Translations under genes and position numbers: made by a program
Shown here: positions 50,701 to 59,145 of the stretch, piece by piece
Layout of the letters: every line of letters starts with the position of its first letter
Position numbering within the stretch: the first letter of the stretch is position 1
From: Corticicoccus populi
GTDB taxonomy: Bacteria; Bacillota; Bacilli; Staphylococcales; Salinicoccaceae
Direction of reading: 5' to 3'
NCBI RefSeq assembly: GCF_042686195.1
Contig: NZ_JBHUOQ010000001.1
Location: 620,001 to 684,000, forward strand
DNA: 64,000 nucleotides
Notes under the pieces: generated by a model
Database searches by the model: none
The model's input: the letters and a program-made list of their open reading frames with translations, nothing else
Told to the model about the DNA's origin: nothing

Positions 50701-52128
50701 CTAGCTCCATTGAATCAGCTGTGCAATTACTAAAAATACAATGGCTGTTCCAATCCACATGAAGAACAGCGGCAGATAAAAACGCACCCACTTATTCCAT
50801 GAGATCCCTGCCAGTGCAATTGTAGCCATAAAGTAGCCGGAAGTTGGGTAAAGAAGATTACCTACACCATCACCAAATTGATATGCAAGTACTGCCGTTT
50901 GACGTGTGACACCGATTAAATCAGATAACGGCGCCATAATCGGCATGGTTACAAGCGCCTGACCGCTTCCGGATGGAACTAAGAAGTTAAACAGCATTTG
51001 GAAGAAAAACATACCGACGGCTCCAAAAACTGCCGGCAGCCCAGCAACAACTGACCCGATGTTATTAACAATTGTATCCATAACCATTCCATCTTCCATA
51101 ACCACACCTACTGCACGGGCAACACCAATAATAAATGCCCCGACAAGAACATCTCTGAAGCCCTCGTTAAAGCCGAAACATATCTCTGTAAAGTTCAGTC
51201 CTGCAACCCTGCCGACAACTACACCCATTACTATGAACAGGCCGGCCATTTCAATCATGAACCACCCCTGGGTCAACACTCCGTATAATAATACTCCGAA
51301 GAACAGAAGCAGCAAAACAGACGCAACTTTTTGTCTGTTATTAATTTGCAGCGGATCACCTGTGAAGTTATTCTTTAAGTACTGTTCCCTCTTCTCAGCA
51401 TCGTCATAATACACAAGACTGACCTCAGGATTCTTCTTTACTTTCCCTGCATAACGCATCAAATAAATCATACCTATCAGTACAAAAACAACAAAAGCAA
51501 TGATTCTAAATTCTATTCCTGAAAATACCGGTACATCCGATAATCTTTGGCCGAGGCCTGTATTTACCGGGTTGAGAAATCCAGTCGTAAAACCTGCAGT
51601 CGTTGCAATTAAAGCTGTACCTGCAGCAACGATGGAGTCATATCTCAATGCAATCATCAAAGGTATTAATATAGGAACATAGACAAGACTCAGCTCCTGA
51701 GTCCCAATCAAACTGCATATCACGGCAAACAGTACAAACAGTATAGGAATAATCATGATACTGTTTTTTGAGAATTTCCTTGTCAGTTTGTCGACACCAA
51801 TTTCTATTAAACCGGTCTTTTTAATAACCGCAAATAATCCGCCGATAATAAATGTGAAAAATACAATTTCGCCTGCTTCAATTAAACCTCTCGGCACAGC
51901 AGTCATAAACTCCGTAAGACCAATTGGCGACTGCTCCACACTCTGGTAGGAATCCGGATCAATCGTCGTTCTTCCATCCGGCCCTGGTACTCTGTCATAA
52001 GTACCTGCAGGAATGAAATAAGTCGCAATTGAAGCCAGAATAATAAAAACAAAAAGAATGACGTATATATGAGGCATTGTAAAGCCTCTCCCCTTAGACT
52101 TAGCGCCTGTTTTTTTATGTTCAGCCAT
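50701..52128 (-). CDS. YfcC/DcuC-family permease linked to allantoate catabolism
   Basis: A 475-residue membrane protein of the C4-dicarboxylate anaerobic carrier superfamily (Pfam DcuC), YfcC subgroup, with about 12 helices after a basic N-terminal tail. Typical segments are YFIPAGTYDRV, TQELSLVYVPILIPLMIALRYD's first half (TQELSLVYVPILIPLM) and FLVPSGSGQALVTMPIMAP. ATG 52128 follows AAAGGAGG by 5 nt. Last gene downstream of the pucG-like gene. Substrates of YfcC proteins are poorly known; the context suggests uptake of allantoate or another ureide, or export of oxamate/oxalate. Confidence 0.85.
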   Translation of the reverse strand: MAEHKKTGAKSKGRGFTMPHIYVILFVFIILASIATYFIPAGTYDRVPGPDGRTTIDPDSYQSVEQSPIGLTEFMTAVPRGLIEAGEIVFFTFIIGGLFAVIKKTGLIEIGVDKLTRKFSKNSIMIIPILFVLFAVICSLIGTQELSLVYVPILIPLMIALRYDSIVAAGTALIATTAGFTTGFLNPVNTGLGQRLSDVPVFSGIEFRIIAFVVFVLIGMIYLMRYAGKVKKNPEVSLVYYDDAEKREQYLKNNFTGDPLQINNRQKVASVLLLLFFGVLLYGVLTQGWFMIEMAGLFIVMGVVVGRVAGLNFTEICFGFNEGFRDVLVGAFIIGVARAVGVVMEDGMVMDTIVNNIGSVVAGLPAVFGAVGMFFFQMLFNFLVPSGSGQALVTMPIMAPLSDLIGVTRQTAVLAYQFGDGVGNLLYPTSGYFMATIALAGISWNKWVRFYLPLFFMWIGTAIVFLVIAQLIQWS

Positions 52129-52275
52129 TTTATCCTCCTTTGTTATAACAGCTCTTTTAAGAGCCTGAATACACTTCAGATTCACACATAAATTTAAACT
52201 TATGTATAAAATAATTTTTAAAAATTTCAGATGATAAAATAGTGAATTAAATTAGTCAGCGGCTGCTGATTCAGT

Positions 52276-53505
52276 TTATTTTACCGATTCATATTCATCA
52301 AGGGCTGCCTGCAGACCTTCAGCATGATTTAATTTCACACCGTGACGAATAAGCACTGCCTCTAAAGCTGATAGTACAAACAATACGTTCTCTTTCCGAC
52401 AGCTGTAGCCCATTGTGCCTATCCGCCATATTTTACCGTGCAGCGGTCCGAATGAACTCGCAATTTCAATACCGAACTGCTCGAGAAGCATGTTCCGGAC
52501 AGAGTCTCCGTCAATACCTTCAGGAATTTTTACGCAGGCAACCATCGGCAGCTTCCATTCAAAATCGTTAAATAATTCAAGACCCATAGCTTTAATTCCT
52601 GACATTAGTGCTTTTTCATGTTTTTTATGACGGTCAAAACGGGTTTCAAGCCCTTCTTCCAAAACGATTCTCACACCTTCACGCAGGGCATAAAGCATTG
52701 AAGTCGCTTCTGTATGATGGTTTAACCTTCTCGGTCCCCAGTAATCCTGTAACTGGCTTAAATCAAAGTAATTGCTCTGAATTGTTGGTCCTGATTCAAG
52801 ATTGTCTTCAGCAGTTGCAATTCCCCGTTCTACTTTCTTTCTTGAATTAAGGACTTTTTCAATACGCTCATTATATGTAATTGGAGACATACCTGAAGGT
52901 ACAGACAAACACTTCTGCGTCCCGCCGATTACAGCATCAAGCTGCCATTCATCAACTTTCACAGGTGTTCCTCCGATAGTTGCAACAGCATCAACAATAC
53001 ATAAAACATCCAGTTCACGACATGCAGGACCGACTTGATCAAGCGGCTGCATGCAGCCCGTGGACGTTTCTCCATGTACCACAGCGAGCACTTTAGGCTT
53101 CACTCTTTTTACCGCTTCAATAATTTCATCCTGATTAAATACTCTGCCCCACTCACATTCAATCGTATGAATTTCAGCCCGGTTCCGCTCAGCAATTTCA
53201 GTAAGCAGATGACCAAAACGACCGAAAATCGGAATAAGCACCTTATCTCCGGGCTCAATCACGCTGCTCAGTAAACTCTCAATTCCTGATCTCGAAGTTC
53301 CGTCTATAGGAAATGCCCACTGGTTCTCAGTCTGGAACACACCCCGGAGCATATCCATTGTTTCATTCATAATTTTAGTAAATGCCGGGTCAAACTGTCC
53401 TAGAATCGGGGTGCTCATTACACGAAGTACTCTTGGATCAACTTCAACCGGTCCGGGCGTCATAATTGTTCTTAAAGGCGCGTTAATTTCTTGATAGTTT
53501 TTCAT
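52276..53505 (-). CDS. pucG: (S)-ureidoglycine-glyoxylate aminotransferase (PucG type)
   Basis: A 409-residue class V PLP aminotransferase of the alanine-glyoxylate aminotransferase family. Start region MTPGPVEVDPRVLRVMSTP; the PLP lysine is K198 in GGTQKCLSVPSGM; the PLP-phosphate/ring contacts are in DGTSRSGIE and IVDAVATIGG. Residue 37 is Gln (LGQFDPAF) where alanine-type enzymes usually have His; I recall Gln at this place in PucG, so it supports ureidoglycine specificity. PucG transfers the amino group from ureidoglycine to glyoxylate, giving oxalurate and glycine. ATG 53505 follows AGGAGG. Adjacent all genes support the assignment. Confidence 0.87.
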   Translation of the reverse strand: MKNYQEINAPLRTIMTPGPVEVDPRVLRVMSTPILGQFDPAFTKIMNETMDMLRGVFQTENQWAFPIDGTSRSGIESLLSSVIEPGDKVLIPIFGRFGHLLTEIAERNRAEIHTIECEWGRVFNQDEIIEAVKRVKPKVLAVVHGETSTGCMQPLDQVGPACRELDVLCIVDAVATIGGTPVKVDEWQLDAVIGGTQKCLSVPSGMSPITYNERIEKVLNSRKKVERGIATAEDNLESGPTIQSNYFDLSQLQDYWGPRRLNHHTEATSMLYALREGVRIVLEEGLETRFDRHKKHEKALMSGIKAMGLELFNDFEWKLPMVACVKIPEGIDGDSVRNMLLEQFGIEIASSFGPLHGKIWRIGTMGYSCRKENVLFVLSALEAVLIRHGVKLNHAEGLQAALDEYESVK

Positions 53506-53835
53506 TCCTAATCCTCCTGTAGAAGTTCTTGTTATTCTTGTCATCAATATATAAATATTTCACAGATGTATAAAAAATGTATAAATCATAAAAATAATTT
53601 CAAAATCCAATATTTATTCTGTCATATGATATTCTCATTAAATGGTAATAAAAGGAATAAAGTGATTATACGAAGAGAAATACATTTAATATTTGGTGAT
53701 TTCAAAAATATTTTTTTTCATAATAACACATTTCAAAATAAAGAGTGTCAGTTAATTTCAAATTTTCAGCAATAAAGAGATAAAATATAGTAATAATAAT
53801 CCGTTATATAGTTTAAATACACATTTAAAAGCGTT
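53506..53835 (-). promoter_or_regulatory. AT-rich spacer before pucG with four ATTTCAAA copies
   Basis: This 330-bp spacer has no credible gene. ATTTCAAA occurs on the plus strand at 53597, 53699, 53730 and 53755, far more than expected for its composition. It presumably contains a pucG promoter; no clear -35/-10 pair, riboswitch or terminator for allH was recognised. Confidence 0.4.
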
Positions 53836-54624
53836 TTATTCTTCCGATGAATGATGTGACACCTTCAATGACATATATATTCCATATAAAATATCTTTAC
53901 CTGAACTCGATCCCAAAGTAAGTAATTTTTCGATGGATTCCGGGGATGGATGATGGTGAAGATCCGTAATTCTTGAACTGAAAATACCATCAGCAGCACA
54001 GTGAAGGAAATTTTTGCTGACTGTCGTCGTTAAGGGTTCTTCAATCAGGACTTTCATGGCCTTTATATGACTTTCATTAATAAAGGGATTGATAAAATGT
54101 CCGTAAAGTATGCCGACGAGTATATCATCTCCGGTCGGTGTCAATCCACTTCCCCGGCCAATAATATACCTCAGATCACTTTCCACACTCTGTACCAGTT
54201 TCAATCTTTTTATAACATCAGAAATCAATTCCATATTGAAGAATGACGACTCATACGTTTCAAATGATATATCATCAATGCTATCAAGCAGTTTTTTTAT
54301 ATCCGCGTTATAAAAATCAGAATCCGGTGTAAATATTTCCGCCCTGCTGCAGTCCAGTATAAAACGTGGATGCCGGAGTATACTGTCTTCGACCATTAAG
54401 CGGTCGCCGATATTAATCACAGCTTTCATCTTCTGTACGTTTACGGGATCTACTGAAATACCGAATGGGAATAAGCCGTTAATATCTGTTCCGATAAATA
54501 TTAACTTTTCATCAGCACCTGATATATTTATCCCTTTATCGAAGATACTGTGAACTATAAAGTATTTATCCTCTGTCATTCGGTCGACGGCAGTTATCCC
54601 GACCCAGTCAGCATAAATTCTCAT
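53836..54624 (-). CDS. allH: DUF2877 protein, oxamate carbamoyltransferase subunit AllH
   Basis: A 262-residue DUF2877 protein (YlbF of E. coli). The hallmark GRGSGLTPTGDD is at 156-167, followed by ILVGILYG. With FdrA (AllF) and the DUF1116 protein (AllG) this family makes up oxamate carbamoyltransferase, which phosphorolyses oxalurate to oxamate and carbamoyl phosphate. Its ATG overlaps the allG stop by 4 nt, so the subunits are translationally coupled. Last gene of the allC-fdrA-allG-allH unit. Confidence 0.88.
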   Translation of the reverse strand: MRIYADWVGITAVDRMTEDKYFIVHSIFDKGINISGADEKLIFIGTDINGLFPFGISVDPVNVQKMKAVINIGDRLMVEDSILRHPRFILDCSRAEIFTPDSDFYNADIKKLLDSIDDISFETYESSFFNMELISDVIKRLKLVQSVESDLRYIIGRGSGLTPTGDDILVGILYGHFINPFINESHIKAMKVLIEEPLTTTVSKNFLHCAADGIFSSRITDLHHHPSPESIEKLLTLGSSSGKDILYGIYMSLKVSHHSSEE

Positions 54625-55886
54625 TCTTTAAATCCGAGTTTCTCTGCGTACGCTGTCACTGCCTTTTCAAAGCACTCCACCGGAGGCTGCACGGTGCCGG
54701 CACCAATCTGCCCGTAACCTGCAATTTTATGAGCTATTCCTGTATTAATTACTGGTGTAATACCGGTTTCGACTACTTTTCTTGCATCAAGACCTAAGCA
54801 GGCACCTTTGAAATCCCACGTTGGAATAATAAAATTCGGGTGGTTGCTGATAAATATTTCCGCCATCTGATTGGTGGTATCAAGTGCATCATTAAATCCA
54901 CCTGAACCGACAAAGCGTGTTACTGCCGGGGCTGCAATCATAGCAACACCGCCTAATCCGATTGTTTCCGTGATTGCAGAATCTCCGATATCAGGATTCG
55001 CATCTTCAGCAGAGTAACCTGTAAAATATAAGCCATCCGGTGTATTAACCGGGGCAGTGAACCATTCATCCCCCATTCCCGAAATACGGATACCAAAGTT
55101 TTCACCGTTTCTGCACATTGCAGTAACAACTGTTCCATCCTTAATCACGGCAGCTGCATCCATTACTGCCTTGCCTGTTGCCATCGCAATATTTAAAAAG
55201 AACTGGTCGGTGTTTGATAAAAATTGAATCACATCTGTACGGTCTTTATTATCAATTTCTTCAAGTCCTGAAATAACAGGACCGACCTCTTTTAAAAATA
55301 CAAGGGATGCTGCTATATTTCTCTGATGAAATTCATCGCCCATGGCAATCGCTCTTGCTATTAAAACATTTACATTCAGTCCGCCGTCAATATTTCTTAA
55401 TGCCCTGCCAAGTACAGGACCAAGAATGTTCTTCATCCAGTGAAGACGTTCAATTACCTGTATATTATATGCCCCGAAACGCAGTACAGCACCGATGCCC
55501 TCATTCATCTGACAGTATGCCTCATTACCGTTTTCCTTATTTTCTACTACCAGCACCGGCATATTGGGTGAGGTAATTCCGCCCATCGGACCGACAGCTC
55601 TGACATGATGGCACGGAATAAAAGTGATTTCCCCATTTTCAAGCAGCTCCCGTGCAGCCGTTTCGTCTTCTGCCCATTCTTCAAATAAAACAGCCCCAAT
55701 ACATGAGCCCTGCATTGGATCAGTCATGTTCTCATATTGAATCGGCGGTCCGGCGTGGAGGAGAACATACTCTTTAAGTTCGGAAATGACTGATTTCGCC
55801 GGGACAACATCAGTCAGAAACGGGGATGCTTCAGTAATTTTCTGAATGACGGCCTCATTTGCTTCATTAATCGTTTTATAATTCAT
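54621..55886 (-). CDS. allG: DUF1116 protein, oxamate carbamoyltransferase subunit AllG
   Basis: A 421-residue DUF1116 protein (YlbE of E. coli). Conserved-looking stretches include LLHAGPPIQYENMTDPMQGS (about 50-69), HHVRAVGPMGGITSPNMP (about 99-116) and GAGTVQPPVECFEKA near the end. It is the large partner of FdrA and DUF2877 in oxamate carbamoyltransferase. ATG 55886 follows GAGGAG by 7 nt and overlaps the fdrA stop by 11 nt; an upstream in-frame ATG at 55904 lacks an RBS. Confidence 0.88.
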   Translation of the reverse strand: MNYKTINEANEAVIQKITEASPFLTDVVPAKSVISELKEYVLLHAGPPIQYENMTDPMQGSCIGAVLFEEWAEDETAARELLENGEITFIPCHHVRAVGPMGGITSPNMPVLVVENKENGNEAYCQMNEGIGAVLRFGAYNIQVIERLHWMKNILGPVLGRALRNIDGGLNVNVLIARAIAMGDEFHQRNIAASLVFLKEVGPVISGLEEIDNKDRTDVIQFLSNTDQFFLNIAMATGKAVMDAAAVIKDGTVVTAMCRNGENFGIRISGMGDEWFTAPVNTPDGLYFTGYSAEDANPDIGDSAITETIGLGGVAMIAAPAVTRFVGSGGFNDALDTTNQMAEIFISNHPNFIIPTWDFKGACLGLDARKVVETGITPVINTGIAHKIAGYGQIGAGTVQPPVECFEKAVTAYAEKLGFKE

Positions 55887-57633
55887 TAAAATTCTCCTCT
55901 TCATAATTATTCAAAAACTGAAGTATTTTCATTAATTTTTCGTCCCCGCCGGCAACCGGCCTCCAGTTAAACTGAACACAATCTGCACCATTGTTTTTAA
56001 TCGTCTCTGAAAAGCTTTTTAAGCCGATGTTAATCACACTTGGTTTCATATACATTAAAGAAAGGATACTCTCATCTATAGATAAATCCTCTTTTGTGTG
56101 CTCGATTGTTTTTATTTCCGGGTTCGGATTTGTAATTTCTCCACCGGTTAACTCTATCGCTGTGCGGACCATCTGATCATTTGTATCACAGACTATTACA
56201 CCGATTTCCCTTAAAGTTTCAATTTGTTTTCTATAATTTTGCGGATCATTTTCTGTTCCCACAACTGTCGCAAGGATTTTAATATTTCTTTCTTCACTTT
56301 CAAATACTTTTTTGATTGCAGGCTGAAGTGCCCCTGCCATATTGTCATGACTGCCGTAACCAATCACAACATCAATCATGATGACTGCTGTAGAAGGGTC
56401 ATTAATTGATGATTCAAGAATTTCAATACGCTTTTCAGGGTCAATCATAGGATGCGGCTTCCCTTGAGTATATATATCATCACCTAAATCAATAATTTCA
56501 TGATTCCTCGTTTTAAGTACTGCTGCAGAATGACTGTCTTCAATAATCTCTTCATGAAATGCTTCCTGGATTAACATTGCCGCTTCAGAAGCCAGTGTTC
56601 CTCCGGAATAATATCCCTTGATCCCATGTTGATTTTCCTCAAAAGACACATCAACCCCTTGTACTGTTTCCGGCACGAAGACAGGTTCTCTGCCATCCGC
56701 CAGTTGGACTGCAGCTGAAGCTGCTTCATGAAGTGTGTATGCATGATAAATATTCGGTTCATGGTATGAAGGTCTTTCTCCTAAGAACAATGTCACCACA
56801 GGCTTCTCAACATTTCTTAACAAATTCAGAACCTTCTCCTTCACTTCTTTTGCAGGCGGCTTTGAAATCACTGTAATGACTTTTACATCGGGATTTTCAT
56901 TCAATGCTTTAATACTGTCAATCATCGTCACTGCACCGACTTCTGAAGATAAGTCGCGTCCGCCGGTTCCAAATGCGTTCGATACACCTTTACGAAAGCG
57001 GTCAATAATTGTAGTCACTTCCTGGATTCCAGTGCCGGAGGCACCGACCACTCCAATATCCCCTTCCCTCACTGAATTTGTAAAGGCAAGGGGCACGCCG
57101 TTAATAATGCCGGTACCGCAGTCCGGTCCCATAACAAGCAGACCTTTTTCACGAGCCTTACGCTTCAGCTTGATTTCATCTTCTTTCGGCATATTATTAC
57201 TGAAAATAAATACATGCATTCCATGATTCAGAGCATTATCTGCTTCCATTGCGGCGTACTGACCAGGGATAGAAATGAGAGCAAGGTTTGGATTTCCTGC
57301 CATCTCTACTGCTCGTTTCCAATTATGTGCTTCTTGGTCCGCCGGTCCATTTTGCGACACTGATTTTTTCTTCAGCTCCGACTCTGCTTTCTCTTTTATT
57401 TCAGAAACCGCCGATTCATTCTCTGTGTCTATAACAATGACAATGTCATTCGGCCCGGCGTATTCGAGTTCAGGAGTTTCAAGACCTGAAGATTTAAAAA
57501 TATCTTTATTTGCCGGTGTTCCCATCATTATAGAGACTTGATTCACATTATCCATAGCCGATAATTTATTAGATAAAAGCATTAAAGCAATTGAATCCTG
57601 ATACATATTCTCTTTTATAATCGTATACAACAT
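55876..57633 (-). CDS. fdrA: FdrA family protein, oxamate carbamoyltransferase subunit AllF
   Basis: A 585-residue FdrA protein built on the succinyl-CoA-synthetase fold. Motifs include MGPDCGTGII (168-177), GVVGASGTGIQE (194-205) and GTGGRDLS (222-229). The C-terminal half holds the second ligase-like domain with VIMIDVVIGYG and TVVGTENDPQN. In E. coli, fdrA with ylbE and ylbF lies in the allantoin regulon and these genes have been assigned oxamate carbamoyltransferase activity. RBS AGAGGG. It is 73 bp downstream of allC and overlaps allG. Confidence 0.9.
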   Translation of the reverse strand: MLYTIIKENMYQDSIALMLLSNKLSAMDNVNQVSIMMGTPANKDIFKSSGLETPELEYAGPNDIVIVIDTENESAVSEIKEKAESELKKKSVSQNGPADQEAHNWKRAVEMAGNPNLALISIPGQYAAMEADNALNHGMHVFIFSNNMPKEDEIKLKRKAREKGLLVMGPDCGTGIINGVPLAFTNSVREGDIGVVGASGTGIQEVTTIIDRFRKGVSNAFGTGGRDLSSEVGAVTMIDSIKALNENPDVKVITVISKPPAKEVKEKVLNLLRNVEKPVVTLFLGERPSYHEPNIYHAYTLHEAASAAVQLADGREPVFVPETVQGVDVSFEENQHGIKGYYSGGTLASEAAMLIQEAFHEEIIEDSHSAAVLKTRNHEIIDLGDDIYTQGKPHPMIDPEKRIEILESSINDPSTAVIMIDVVIGYGSHDNMAGALQPAIKKVFESEERNIKILATVVGTENDPQNYRKQIETLREIGVIVCDTNDQMVRTAIELTGGEITNPNPEIKTIEHTKEDLSIDESILSLMYMKPSVINIGLKSFSETIKNNGADCVQFNWRPVAGGDEKLMKILQFLNNYEEENFNEL

Positions 57634-57706
57634 ATCTCATCCCTCTGTTCTTTTTATTCCTGTATTCAAGATAATACATCCGCAGTTAATATTTATAAAC
57701 CTAATG

Positions 57707-58936
57707 TCAGTCCTTATAGGCAAGCTGATAAAGAACATCTTTCAGTACTTCAATTCCTTTGACCAGATCATTAATATCCGTTTCCTCATTAACATTGTGG
57801 CTGATTCCGTCTATAGATGGAACAAAAATCATTGCTGTCGGTACAAAGTCAGAAAAAATCTGGGAATCATGACCGGCACCGGATGCCATCACCTTGTATT
57901 TTTCCGGTGCGTTACTTTCAGCTGATGATTTGACAGTTTCCATCAACCGATTATTCATTAGCTTCGGCTCTTCATCCATCCAGAGCTGAATATCATATTT
58001 AATATCATTTTTGTTTGAAACTTCTATAATTTTCTCTTCAATTTCCCGTGAAAAATCATTTAATGCTGTCTGATCAATATGCCGGCAGTCGATAGAAAAA
58101 TTCACTTCACCCGGGACAACGTTCACTGTATTCGGAACAGGTGACACCTGGCCGAAAGTTAAAACCAGCGGATCGCCGATTTCAAGTGCACGTTTATTTA
58201 AATCATATGCAATTTCAGAAAAAGCATTTACTGTATCCCGGCGGAGTCCCATCGGGGTTGTACCGGCATGGTTCGCTTCTCCCTTTAAATTAACGGCATA
58301 TCTTTTCTGCCCGACTATACCGTTAACGACACCGATGGTTTTATTCTCAGTCTCGAGAACTTTTCCCTGTTCAATATGTATTTCGACAAATGCCTTAATA
58401 TCCTCCCGGACATTATCTGTTTCCCGGTAATCGAATCCGGATTCCCGCATCGCATCTTCAAACTTTATTCCGTCTGCATCAAAGGCATTTTGAACATCCT
58501 TTTTATCTGCAAGATTAAAAAAGTTCTTGCTTCCCCAAAATGAATATGGGAATCTGCTGCCTTCCTCTTCACATAAAGACAGTACCTCTAAAGTTCTGAG
58601 CGGCTGTCCGTATGTTTCATTCAAATACTTTACAGCAATGAATGCAGCTAAAATTCCATACTGTCCATCCAGATGCCCGCCTTCAACAACTGTATCAATA
58701 TGTGAACCTGATAAAATGGTTTCATCCGGATATCTGCTGCCTGTAATACGGCCCGATAAATTTCCAACAGCATCGAAATCTGTTTCAAATCCATTTTTCT
58801 CAAATGATTTTTTAAGTTCACTTACAGCCGTCCGCCACTCTTCAGTATATAATAAACGGGTAATCCCGCCCTGTGGTAAGCCGCCGAAGCTTGAAAACTG
58901 CTGATCCAACTCTATAAATGTTTCCTTAATATTCAT
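57707..58936 (-). CDS. allC: Allantoate amidohydrolase (M20 family)
   Basis: A 409-residue M20/DapE-family metalloenzyme. Metal ligands are H79 and D90 (GSHIDTVVEGGHLDGQYG), E124/E125 (CEEEGSRF), H187 (EIHIEQG) and a His near 378 (GISHNVNE), close to the E. coli AllC layout. HAGTTPMGLRRD is the dimerisation/substrate segment. AllC converts allantoate to ureidoglycine, CO2 and ammonia. N-carbamoyl-beta-alanine or -cysteine hydrolases are close relatives; the PucG and AllFGH neighbours favour allantoate. ATG 58936 follows GGGAG by 8 nt. First gene of the cluster. Confidence 0.87.
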   Translation of the reverse strand: MNIKETFIELDQQFSSFGGLPQGGITRLLYTEEWRTAVSELKKSFEKNGFETDFDAVGNLSGRITGSRYPDETILSGSHIDTVVEGGHLDGQYGILAAFIAVKYLNETYGQPLRTLEVLSLCEEEGSRFPYSFWGSKNFFNLADKKDVQNAFDADGIKFEDAMRESGFDYRETDNVREDIKAFVEIHIEQGKVLETENKTIGVVNGIVGQKRYAVNLKGEANHAGTTPMGLRRDTVNAFSEIAYDLNKRALEIGDPLVLTFGQVSPVPNTVNVVPGEVNFSIDCRHIDQTALNDFSREIEEKIIEVSNKNDIKYDIQLWMDEEPKLMNNRLMETVKSSAESNAPEKYKVMASGAGHDSQIFSDFVPTAMIFVPSIDGISHNVNEETDINDLVKGIEVLKDVLYQLAYKD

Positions 58937-58981
58937 TGTTTGCACTCCCAATTAAATTATTCTGAACCTACAAATACTCTG

Positions 58982-59024
58982 ATTATATCAAATTCACGTC
59001 ATCTTGAATATTGTAAATATTCAA
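58982..59024 (-). promoter_or_regulatory. allC promoter with upstream 21-bp palindrome
   Basis: An extended -10 (TGATATAAT; TATAAT at 58987-58982) has no good -35. In the -35 region lies a perfect palindrome TTGAATATT-GTA-AATATTCAA (59004-59024). This fits a site for an activator or repressor dimer controlling the allantoate cluster. No regulator gene is in the cluster. Confidence 0.65.
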
Positions 59025-59084
59025 ACTAAAATTATCAAGCTTTTTCCTCTTTTATATTGATTCTGTTTGATTAAAACCATAATA

Positions 59085-59111
59085 AAAAACCTTCAGTGAC
59101 TGAAGGTTTTT
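59085..59111 (-). terminator. Terminator of the LD-carboxypeptidase-like gene
   Basis: AAAAACCTTCAG-TCA-CTGAAGGTTTTT on the minus strand with a long T-run. Confidence 0.9.
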
Positions 59112-59145
59112 AAATCCAATATTAAAAGTTACTCTCTAAGCACTA

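Noticed and set aside
53566..53775. 69-codon open frame in the spacer before pucG
   Set aside because: Asn/Lys/Ile/Phe-rich translation typical of AT-rich noncoding DNA, no Shine-Dalgarno sequence.
56876..57226. 116-codon plus-strand frame inside fdrA
   Set aside because: Antisense shadow of a conserved gene, low-complexity Ser/Pro/Thr translation.
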